A stretch of DNA of 64,000 nt, taken from contig PBIO01000011.1 of assembly GCA_002720865.1 (NCBI GenBank), positions 374,009 through 438,008 of the forward strand, in the 5' to 3' direction. This stretch comes from Halobacteriovorax sp. (lineage in GTDB: Bacteria; Bdellovibrionota; Bacteriovoracia; Bacteriovoracales; Bacteriovoracaceae). Position 1 is the stretch's first letter. Each line of letters opens with the position of its first letter. The notes below the pieces were generated by a model. The model made no database searches, had not been told where the DNA came from, and worked only from the letters and a program-made list of their open reading frames with translations. The translations under genes were made by a program, and so were the position numbers. Positions 34,751-44,500 of this stretch are shown here, in pieces.

Positions 34751-35979
34751 TATACTTTCCACCTAAACTTAATCGTTTCCCACTCGTGGCACTGTGGACA
34801 TCTCCAAAAAATACTGTCGGAGTTATATCCACATTGACTACAAAAGTGTTTAGTTAAAGATTGATGTAAATTTTCTAACAAATCCTTGGTATTTTCTACT
34901 GCCTCTTCGTAACGTTCTAGCTCTATTAATAGCTTTATATATTCAGCTTTCATGACCTCTGTGCTTTGAGGATGAGTTCCCATCCAGTCTTTCAATATTT
35001 CATGAGCACTTATTGATCTTCCAGCCTCTTTTAAAAGTCTAACTTTTGATAAAATTACAGAGGGTATTTCTAATAACTCCTTATCATCTAAATCCAAAAA
35101 GAAATCTCTAAGCATTCCAAGCCTAGCCTTATACCCTTCCATTGTATTTTCATCGCCTCTAAAACCTTCCTCTAAAGAAACAAAGATAAATGAAGCGTAC
35201 ATCGGATGTTCTTTTAAAAGCTCAACTAGTAAAGTCTTTGCCCCTTCTAAATCACCGTCTGCTAAAAAAAGTTTTAATCGTAAGATTTTTGCAGATACAG
35301 ATGGAGCAAATCGAAAGGCATCATCGAGGTCTTCGTGACACTTTTTAAACTCTCCCTTTTCAAAGGCAATTTTCGCTTTTTGCACGAGAATATGAGAGAT
35401 GGTCTCCGCCTGATTTTCATGACCCACTTTTGAAAGCATAATTCTATAATTATAAGCCTGTTCCCAATCTTCTAGATCTTCATAGATTCGGCATAAGGAC
35501 TGAATGACTTCATACTGGTCTCTATTAATTTTTAATACGTCTTTATAGGTTTCAATTGCTTTGTCTAAAAAGCCACCTTTATCAAAATCTAAAGCAAGCT
35601 CTTTTAAGGCCCGAAGCCTTACACTTTCTGAGATATTCTCTCTGGCTATCAAGCTACGATGAATACTAATAGCCTTTTCAATTTCTCCATTAGATCTAAA
35701 TAGACCACCAAGGGCAAAGTAAGTGTCAATGGTTTCCCTATTTATATCGACGGCATTTAGAAACTCTCTAATCGCTAAGTCTTTATTTCCTGAAATCAAA
35801 TATTGAGTTGCATTCAAAAAGACTTTTGATTGAGCCTCAAAAATAGAATTTCTATATCTCTTAGATAGTTTTACACCAGTATCTCGTTCAATTAGATAGT
35901 GATAAATAAGCACGATCGTCAGAACTACGGCGACGACTGCTAATAAATGATCTTGTAACCATGCGAGATATAAATCCAT
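34750..35979 (-). CDS. lapB: LapB (YciM)-like TPR protein with C-terminal rubredoxin-type metal site
   Basis: A 409-residue protein with LapB architecture: an N-terminal membrane anchor (about 8-27), a series of TPR helices (about 60-375) and a C-terminal metal-binding knuckle with CSQCGYN and CPQCHEW. LapB controls LPS synthesis by guiding LpxC to FtsH proteolysis in gammaproteobacteria; the same role here is inferred from architecture. It sits 5 bases after sppA. Of the envelope genes in this operon it is the best link to lipopolysaccharide homeostasis. Confidence 0.85.
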   Translation of the reverse strand: MDLYLAWLQDHLLAVVAVVLTIVLIYHYLIERDTGVKLSKRYRNSIFEAQSKVFLNATQYLISGNKDLAIREFLNAVDINRETIDTYFALGGLFRSNGEIEKAISIHRSLIARENISESVRLRALKELALDFDKGGFLDKAIETYKDVLKINRDQYEVIQSLCRIYEDLEDWEQAYNYRIMLSKVGHENQAETISHILVQKAKIAFEKGEFKKCHEDLDDAFRFAPSVSAKILRLKLFLADGDLEGAKTLLVELLKEHPMYASFIFVSLEEGFRGDENTMEGYKARLGMLRDFFLDLDDKELLEIPSVILSKVRLLKEAGRSISAHEILKDWMGTHPQSTEVMKAEYIKLLIELERYEEAVENTKDLLENLHQSLTKHFCSQCGYNSDSIFWRCPQCHEWETIKFRWKV

Positions 35980-35984
35980 AAACT

Positions 35985-36959
35985 CTATTTTTGAAATTTA
36001 GCTAGCAAGAGTGGAACTCTATTAAACATTACTTGGTGATTTAAATGGCTTGCTGCCTGCTCTAAGCTGTCCATAAATTCCCAAACACTAACTTTCTTTT
36101 TCTTCTTGATATATTTAATTGTCATTTCACCATCAAGCTTCATTTCTTCGTGAATTTCCCTAGCAGCAGTCCAAAGGGAACCCATGCGATCAACAAGTCC
36201 GTACTTCATGGCCTGCTCCCCAGAGAAGATTTGCCCTTGAGATAATTCAATAAGATCTGCTTTAAGCTTCTTTTTTCTTGGTCCTTTTATATGGGCCCTA
36301 AATTGTTCATGAACATTGTCGATCATTCCCTCGAGAAGATCTCTTTCTTCTTGCTTCATCGGTCGATTAGGATGACCAACATCTTTGTACCTACCTGCCT
36401 TAATTGTTTCTTGCTTTACCCTTGCCCATTCATAAACTTTTGATAAATCCATGAACTCCATAATCACACCAATAGAACCAGTCATCGTTCCAGGGTTGGA
36501 GTAGATTCTTCTTGCCGCTGCTCCAATATAGTAACCACCACTTGCGGCCACTGTTCCAAAGGAAGCATAGATAGGCTTTCCACTTTTTTCTGATTTGGAG
36601 TCATCTGCTTTTTTATCGTTAGATTTTTTATCGTAAGCAGAATCAATTCTTCTGATTTCTTCGTAAATTTCTTGAGAGGGACCAACTGCTCCCCCAGGAG
36701 AATTAATCCTCACAATAATCGCTTCGATACTTTTATCGTTTTCTGCTCGATGCAAAAGCTCCACAGTATCTTTGGAGTCCATAATCACTCCATTGACCTC
36801 TATAACCCCGATTTTCCCCTTAGAACGCAATGCATCCATTCCACTACTCTCGTCCTGGAGCACCTGCATTGTATAGGTGGCAAAAATCATAAGTATTATA
36901 AAGAAGAGAAAAACGAGAAAAAGCACGCCAAAGACGGCTCTATTTTTGGATTTACTCAC
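35985..36959 (-). CDS. sppA: Signal peptide peptidase SppA (S49)
   Basis: A 324-residue membrane-anchored S49 peptidase of the short (one-domain) type. It has one N-terminal membrane helix (about 8-30), the ClpP-like core with RINSPGGAVGPS, the nucleophile Ser in TVAASGGYYIG, and the general-base Lys in AGRYKDVG. A Lys/Ser-rich insertion (about residues 110-130) lies before the active-site strand. SppA digests leftover signal peptides in the membrane. The start is GTG at 36959 with GGAG 5 bases upstream. First gene of the operon running to tolB. Confidence 0.92.
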   Translation of the reverse strand: MSKSKNRAVFGVLFLVFLFFIILMIFATYTMQVLQDESSGMDALRSKGKIGVIEVNGVIMDSKDTVELLHRAENDKSIEAIIVRINSPGGAVGPSQEIYEEIRRIDSAYDKKSNDKKADDSKSEKSGKPIYASFGTVAASGGYYIGAAARRIYSNPGTMTGSIGVIMEFMDLSKVYEWARVKQETIKAGRYKDVGHPNRPMKQEERDLLEGMIDNVHEQFRAHIKGPRKKKLKADLIELSQGQIFSGEQAMKYGLVDRMGSLWTAAREIHEEMKLDGEMTIKYIKKKKKVSVWEFMDSLEQAASHLNHQVMFNRVPLLLAKFQK

Positions 36960-37030
36960 ATCAACTCCAATGATTACAAGGGCTTATACGCCGGTATTCT
37001 AACCTTTCCATGGTTCTCGCATATTGTCCC

Positions 37031-37082
37031 AAATTCGGGAGGTTCCTACAAGTTTTAGGAGCCTCAAATAGCCGAAATTTCG
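37031..37082. repeat. Nested inverted repeats between sppA and the small plus-strand gene
   Basis: GAGGTTCCTA (37039-37048) pairs with TAGGAGCCTC (37056-37065), a 10-bp stem with one G-T wobble and a 7-base loop. Flanking AAATTCGG and CCGAAATTT can extend it with a bulge. CGAAATTTCG (37073-37082) is a separate perfect palindrome. The region lies in the divergent intergenic space, 72-106 bases from each gene. Confidence 0.4.
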
Positions 37083-37136
37083 AAGGACTCAAGCATTCGG
37101 TTAAAATATCCGATAAGACAGGTAACTGGAGTAGAA

Positions 37137-37421
37137 ATGAAAATGCTTTTTGCTTTCCTTATTCTTTTAAGCTTTTCCGCAAATGCCGACGAGTACAAGG
37201 CACCGGAGATTAAGCTCGGACTTCATCCTCATAGCGAACCTACGATTAAAGGCGATACTAAATGGGATGAAGAAAACTATAAGGTACAAGAAACTCAGGA
37301 AAAAGATCGAGCCCTTGCTTCCGAAGAGGAAGAGGATGAGTCTACTATGCTAGGTAGAAACCCATCATCAAAAAAGGGTGAATTAGCTCCTGAAGTTCAG
37401 TACTGGAAGTGGGAAAAGTAA
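37137..37421 (+). CDS. Small exported acidic protein of unknown function
   Basis: A 94-residue product with a short signal peptide (cleavage near ANAD) and a hydrophilic, Glu-rich mature part with no cysteines. GGAG lies 6 bases before the ATG, supporting translation. The stop codon is embedded in a TAATCC-GAGA-GGATTA hairpin (37419-37434). It is divergent from sppA and convergent with rlmN. Mature sequence looks largely disordered. Confidence 0.6.
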   Translation: MKMLFAFLILLSFSANADEYKAPEIKLGLHPHSEPTIKGDTKWDEENYKVQETQEKDRALASEEEEDESTMLGRNPSSKKGELAPEVQYWKWEK

Positions 37422-37434
37422 TCCGAGAGGATTA
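37419..37434 (+). other. Hairpin over the stop codon of the small exported protein
   Basis: TAATCC-GAGA-GGATTA is a perfect 6-bp stem with a GNRA tetraloop (GAGA), followed directly by CTCGTCCGAG, another short inverted repeat. No U-run follows. It sits in the 26-base gap between convergent genes and may protect or end both transcripts. Confidence 0.35.
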
Positions 37435-37447
37435 CTCGTCCGAGAGG

Positions 37448-38512
37448 CTACCAAAGATTTATTTTGCCTTTCTCAGAATGGCTTTTTAGCTGTCCACACG
37501 CTGCCAGGATATCATCTCCTTTCGTGGCCCTTACCGTTGTAACAATACCTCTTCTATTTAGCTCATCCATAAACCATTTTATCGTTTCATTGCTAGGTTT
37601 TTTAAACTCAGACTCGGGGTATTCATTAAAAGGAATGATATTAATCTTAGATTCTTTTCTTGGCAGTAGACCAACAAGTCCATCGATATCTTCGGGACGA
37701 TCATTAAGATCTTTAATTAAAATATACTCATAAGTTATTCTTCTATGGGCCTTAAGTGGAATAGACTTAATCGCTTCAAATAACTTAGTTAAGTCATAAC
37801 GCTTATTAATTGGCATGAGCTCCGTTCTAATATCGTCATGGGCCGCATGCAATGAAATAGCGATATTCACAGGGGGAAAATCCAAAAGTTTTTCTATTTG
37901 CGGAACCAACCCAGAAGTTGAAAGTGTTACTTTTCTTTGGCTTAATCCTAGACCTTTTGGTTCAATAAATACTTCTGCGGATGCTTTTACATTATCAAAA
38001 TTATGTAACGGCTCCCCTTGTCCCATATAAACAACATTAGATAATCGAGGCTCGCCTTTATCTGTCAAAAATTTTTGAACCGCAAGATACTGACCTACAA
38101 TTTCTCCCGCATCAAGATGACGAGTAAGTCCCATGGTACCAGTGTGACAAAAAGTACAACCAATGGCGCAGCCAACTTGTGAGGAGATACAAAGAGTAAG
38201 CCTATCTCTTGCAGGTATGGCCACGGCCTCAACTGTTTTTTCATCACTCATAGCAAGAAGAAACTTTCTCGTTCTATCTTTTGAAAGACCATTCCAAACA
38301 ATTTTGGGAACTGTCGTATCAAAATTTTCTTCTATAAAGGCTAAAGTCTTTTTACCAATATTGGTCCACTCGATTGGATCAAACTTAAAGTTTTTAAAGG
38401 CCCAGTTATAGATCTGATCAGCATTAAACTTTGGAAGTTTATTGTCGGCTAATACCTGCCTTAATAAGGGCAAAGGGTATCCATAAATATTGGGTTTTCT
38501 ATCTTTAGTCAT
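37448..38512 (-). CDS. rlmN: Dual-specificity rRNA/tRNA adenine-C2 methyltransferase RlmN
   Basis: A radical SAM enzyme that methylates C2 of A2503 in 23S rRNA and A37 of some tRNAs. The 354 residues hold the radical SAM CxxxCxxC in SQVGCAIGCTFCHTG, the GQGEPLHNF motif, and the catalytic Cys in the C-terminal DDILAACGQL. Length and N-terminal helical domain are as expected. Monocistronic as far as can be seen. Confidence 0.96.
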   Translation of the reverse strand: MTKDRKPNIYGYPLPLLRQVLADNKLPKFNADQIYNWAFKNFKFDPIEWTNIGKKTLAFIEENFDTTVPKIVWNGLSKDRTRKFLLAMSDEKTVEAVAIPARDRLTLCISSQVGCAIGCTFCHTGTMGLTRHLDAGEIVGQYLAVQKFLTDKGEPRLSNVVYMGQGEPLHNFDNVKASAEVFIEPKGLGLSQRKVTLSTSGLVPQIEKLLDFPPVNIAISLHAAHDDIRTELMPINKRYDLTKLFEAIKSIPLKAHRRITYEYILIKDLNDRPEDIDGLVGLLPRKESKINIIPFNEYPESEFKKPSNETIKWFMDELNRRGIVTTVRATKGDDILAACGQLKSHSEKGKINLW

Positions 38513-38590
38513 GTAACCGGAATTTAGCTATTTAGGGCGCTAATGACAAGCGGGTATGCACTTAATACAACATGGCTAACTAGCTAGAAT

Positions 38591-41500
38591 TTAAGCTAAA
38601 AATCTCTTCTGAAGACGTCTTAAGATATAGCCGATTCCAAATAGAGTAAGTAGCTCTAATAGACCCTCTGGCCATGATGGACCAGTACTTCCATTTTCAC
38701 TACCAACGGCAGAGCAACCTCCTCCAGCGGAACCTTCAACAGGATTTGCATTAGACGGAGTTGGGGGCGGAGCAAAGAGCTCCTCAGGTAAAGGCATTGA
38801 AGGATCACCAAAAAGCATGGTCGACTTCATAATATCTTTAGAATATTTGTCAGTCCCAAGTGTGACTTTTGAACGCTGAAGAAGCTCTCCTAAAGTGATC
38901 CTATGATAAGTTTTGTTAGTGGCCTCTATAAGTTTTCCGTAAAAGGCTTTAGCAAAATAAGATTGAGCCGCAGGAGTGGTTGTCGTTGACGAACCAATAA
39001 AAGAAATAGCTCCACCATTCTCATTAAAGATCATGGCCTCACCTAAGGTTCGATAAGTATCATCTCTCCATGGCTCATAAAAATAAGTATTATTACAGTT
39101 TAAGGCCATAACAACAGGAAGTTTTGAGTTGGTCATCGCATCCGCATCAGTATTAGTTAACTCCGTCCATTTATTAGGAGCTCCATGACCCATATAAGTC
39201 ATAAGAAAAGGAGTCTCATTATTAAGCTTATTTAAAATTGCTGTTTTTGTTTGGGCACTTCCCCCTTCAACATAATGATCGATAGTGCTATTAGAAAACC
39301 TAGAAGACATCTCTGTGAATTCTTGTATTCTCTCCGAAAACTTATCTTGAGAAGCATCTTTTTCATGTCCTGCAATATAGTTTAGACTTAAGATTCCATC
39401 AGTAGGTCTTGAAACTCCATTTTCATAATCAATCATTTTTGTAATATAAGCTTTTAGCATAGCGGAGCTATTGGTAGGGATTCTTCCCACAGCAAGCTTT
39501 GGAAGATAGCTGCTAGAATCCGTCACAAAATAATGATCACTGGCATAATCTTCAAACCTCGAGCCTTCAAGCCTCATCGGGATATCGCCAATTTCCTTAT
39601 CACCATAAGCCAGTTTATCTGTAGGATCATAATCTCCGTCACCAAGGATTAATAAAAATCCTGGAGCAGGAACGGACCAGCTATTCTGTGTATAGTTAAC
39701 AAAGTCTCGAATACCCTGAGAAGAAGTTTTCCCATTAGAGAATTCAGAATAGATTTGTTCTAGAGTTGCAACTTTAACTGTTAGGCCTTGTGCCTCTCTT
39801 TGATCGATTAAAGCTGAAACACTATCAGTTAAATGCTTACGCCCAATTATCAATAGATCCGCTCTATTAGTTGAGGACTTAAGGGGGAGCTCGTAACCAG
39901 AAGAAAGACTAAGACCAGTTGGCTTTAAATAGTTACCAGCAGTAACAGCGTAATACTTACTTCCAAGTTCTTCAGAATTATCATTGGCCTCAAAGTCAAT
40001 CTTATAAGTGGCATTTCCATCAGTACTATAAACAGTGCTTCCGCTTACATAACCTGGACTTTCTAAGTTTGAAATATCCCAAAGCTCGATATTGCTATTG
40101 GTGAAATTATCAACGGTGACAACGGTATTTGGATCATCATTGGTAAACTCAACTCTATTAGAAACTGCAGACTTACTACCAAAATATGTCATCGCTAATT
40201 TATCAATATAAACTTTTTCATATACTCCTACGGCCGTGGCATTAGTTCCAGGAACCTTAATAGTAATAGTATTGGCTCCGGCCACGAAGAGAGAGTGAGG
40301 TAATTGAAAGTTTAAATGCTGAACATCTTTCGTTGAAAATTGAAAGCTATGATTAGCAGTTCCCGATCCATTTACATAAACTTCTACAAGATGATCAAAT
40401 TCAGTCTCACCAACATCTAAGTTCGCACCTTTCAAGGTAAGAGTTAAGTCTACATCCGTCCCATAACTTGGATCAAGCTGAGGAAGGTTAAAGCTCATAT
40501 TAAGAGTATCATTACCAGCCGCTCCAACGAGTCTCTTCCAAATAAAATGATCTTCATTATCTCCAAGACCTTCGTACATCATAATATCATTAGTCTCATC
40601 AGCGACTACGGTGTACTCAGAGTTCTGATCATTTCCAACCCTAGTTGTCGTCACCGAGCCATCAATGGTGCTAAACCTGAGGGGTGAATTACCGGTGCTA
40701 TAAATATCGTCAGTACTTAAGACTCGTTGGTTTTTAGAATCATCTTTTGATTCAACAAAGTCTCCATAGAAATAAACTTTATCTCCAGAATTAAATACGC
40801 CGTCGGAATCAACTATATAAAGAGGTTCCTCTGAGTTCCCATTATATAGTCTTAACGTCGAGGTTGCCTTATTTTCAAAAGGAGCTTCAGTTGAGCTGCT
40901 TACAATATCATCATAGCTAAGCTCAATCATGCCCTTAGCAGAAAAATCGATCTTTAAAGTATTCGCCACAATATTGGCATTATAATCGGTAGCATCTGCA
41001 GGTGGGTCCACTTCCCACGAGTTTCCATTAATTCCAATATCAACAACGGCCGTATCTAATCGGTTTAAATCTTTAGTAAAGGCATTATAAGAAAGAGGAT
41101 CAACTACAAGTTTTAAGAATTTTTTCCCATTAACACTTATTAGTCCTGGTTCAACGGTGACATATGAGCCTGGTAAGTACTGATTAGATCCGTAAAAAAT
41201 TGAATCTAGGCTATATTGCGCTACTAATTGATTAGATCCATTTAACACATAATCTGGCGCTGGTTGAATCAACTGCACCCCTAGGTTTGATGTTGAATTA
41301 GTTATTTTCTGTAAACTTGCCCCCGTGGCAAAGGAATATACTTCAACAAGTAGTGTACGTTTTAATAGTTCTGGTTTCCCTGGGTCCTGAGTCTTTGAAT
41401 AACTGGACATAGATAGTTCTTTATACAATGCATTCCAACTGCTTACGGAACTGTTCAAAGCTGGAGGCGTAATCTTAATTCTAAGGTGAGTTGAAGTTTG

Positions 41501-44500
41501 TGAAAGGATTTGAACTCCATCTCCTAAATCTTTAAACGACGGGTTAGGAATACTTCCCGGGTCAGTAACATCAGACTCTCCATCATCATCATTACTTCCA
41601 CCGTCATTAACATCGCCGCCGGCAGCTGGAGCTGAACCAAGACTTGCAAGCGGAGTAACTATTCGAGGTCCGTGTAGCTCAGTGTTTCCATAATAATCTA
41701 CATCTTGGATGTAGTACTGATAGGTCTTTCCATTTTCTACATCTTTATCTACGAAGCGGTACTTACCTTTATAAGAAACAGAACTTAAATTATTTCTAAT
41801 TAAGTCTCCGTTGATCTGTAAGAACTCTTCCCCATCTTCATCTGCTCTAAAAACATTGAAGCCGTCGTGGTTTTGCTCGAACATTGTTTCCCACTCAAGA
41901 TCAACTTCACCATTATAAGGAGTGGCCGTATAACTTAAGAGACTAATCGCCGAAACAGAACCATTAAAATTGATATTACATGAAGCTGTGCTAACTTTAG
42001 TGGTTACGTCAAAAGTAGACGTTTCATAATACCAATCCCCATACCATTCAGTTATGTCCATGGTCTGAGATCCACAGCCTGTAGAAGATGCTAGTTGATA
42101 GTTTTCTGTATTAGCTGGAGTATCACCTTCAGTTGCAACACTTGTTTCCCAGTTTATACCAATCTTAGTGGCCGAACTTGGAATACTTCCAGTCGTATTT
42201 ATATTTAAAACTTTAACGGAGGCGTAACTTGTAGAAAGGCCAGCGAATTGTCCTCCATCCATGTTTGAAAGAACCGTCGTTCCATTAATTCTAAGGCCAT
42301 TTGTATCAAGCCCATCAAAAACAAACCCATCAAGAGCCACTGTTCCAGAGGTGGCATTAAATCCAAAGCTACCTGATACCGCTTCAATTTTTGCTTTCTT
42401 TGAAGAGTAGTTAGAATAATAGCTTTCCGCTTCGGTGTTTGGCATGGCCTCGGCGACACCGTCCATATTAAAAGTACCACCGGAAACAGTCATCGTTTGA
42501 CCTGAAGCAACTTGTACGGTTCCCCCGCCTTCTACTTTTAAAGTGGCAGAACTAACTGTTGCTCCGCCAGTTAATTTTAGTGTCCGCCCATCTTGAACTA
42601 AAAACTCAAAGCTATTTCCAGCTCCGAAGTTAAGATTATTAGTGAATTCTAAAGTACCAGAACCAATCGTAACGGATCCTCCGGCAGTCTTATTAAAGGT
42701 TAAACTGCTTATTGCTGAAGTTGTATCAATTGTCTGAGTCGTTGGATTAACTCCATCGTCCACCATATTAAAGGTTTGACCATTCTGATTAAAGGTACCT
42801 GTATTAGTAAAGCCCCCATAAAGATTTAGAGTAGCCCCACCACTCATACTAAGAGTACCGTTACCAATGGTAAGAGATTTACAATTGGCCGTGATACCTG
42901 CAATAGAAGGATTATTTGTAGCTGAGTTAATAATACAGTTGAGAGTTGAGCTAGGAACACCGCCATTCCAATTCCCACCATTATTCCACGCTGTATTCGT
43001 ATTACCGGTCCAAACTGTTGTTGAACCAACAATTGCTCTAGCAGCACCTAAGTCCACTGGCGGCGAAGCGGCTCCATTAAAAGCATAACCTTCAGAGTTA
43101 ACCACATGGGCATTTGAATCTATCTTTATACCAAGTGTTTCATCGGCTGTTGCTAAAGACGCTATATCCGCTTCTACATAAATACAAACCGTAGGTGGTG
43201 TAGTGGCGTGAGCAGCTACAGTAGCCCCAGTAATATTTGAGATTGTCGCTTTTGCAGGAACACCTGAAAAAGTTGCAGAACCTAAAAGAGTACCACCAGC
43301 ACTATTACAATCAGTTTCATAGTACGCTTTAATTTGGGTAATATCAGAAGCATCACCTGTTCCGTAAAGAGTAAAAGCCAGCTCCGTAATATCAGTATCA
43401 TTAAATGTACCGGCCTGAGTTTGTTTAAAAGCAAAGCGCCCAATTACATAAGAGCTCCCTTGATCCATTCCCCCAGAGGTCGTTGCATCTTGAGTAACAT
43501 CCAATGTGTTTGTTTGAGTTCCCCAAGTTACATTATAGGTAGGATCATTATCAAAAGACTCTCCTCCCCAGTCCCCATTCCAGTCTGACACATTTAAAGT
43601 TCCAGCTGCCGTACTTGTCGTTATATTCGTTATTCCAGTTCTTGCGGACCCTCCTGAATCAAAGGTCACGTTACTCAAGGCATTTCCTGGAATTTGTCTA
43701 TTAAGTGTTAAAAAAGTTGTCGTATTGTTTACAGGATAAGAGAAAGTCCCATTCTGAAGATAGTAAGAGGTATCGATTGAAGCACCGCTATTAATAACGA
43801 CACCAGTTGTATTTAAATTGGAAAAAGAATAATACTGAGCAGCGATCGTTCCATTCACCACCATGTTCCAATCTTCAGTGGTTCCCGCGGTTGTAATATT
43901 AGCAGACTGAGCCGCTGTACCTAGAACCCTAATCGTACCGGAAGCTCCAACAGTCACTGTTGAATTATTGCCCATGATTAAAGTGGCACCCGGCTCAACT
44001 TCAAAAGTTCCACCATTGATATTTAAGTCACCGGTAATCGTTAAAGTATTTCCAGTTGTAACAACAAAGGTTCCCGTTGTATTTGTAAAGTCTCCAGAAA
44101 TTGTCCAGTCCGTATTAAGCCAAACACTTCCGCCTGTATTGGCAATAGTTACGTTTCCTGGAAAATCAGTTTCAGAAGTAATTGATTGGTTACCGGCTCC
44201 TTTAAAGGCGATGGTACCATTTCCGGCCTGAGTAAAAGTATAACTGGCACCAACAGTTAGTGATCCATAGATTGACCAAGTTGTCGTTCTATTGGCCCAG
44301 CTCATTCGCCCATTTGCAGGTAAGGTGGCATTCAAACATGCCCTCTCCGTATTGTTTGGAAAAAATGGAAAGGAATACCCTTCTCCAATCTGACAATCAA
44401 CTGCTGATGTTGGAAAGGTCCCAGGGGACCATTGATTATTCTGAGCGAAGCTTCCTCCGGTTGTCGGATTACCATAACCCCCATGCCATACTCTAACTCC

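Noticed and set aside
34751-34762. GTG start for the SH3-like protein
   Set aside because: The ATG at 34750 has a better ribosome site, a typical signal peptide and a TAATG overlap with lapB.
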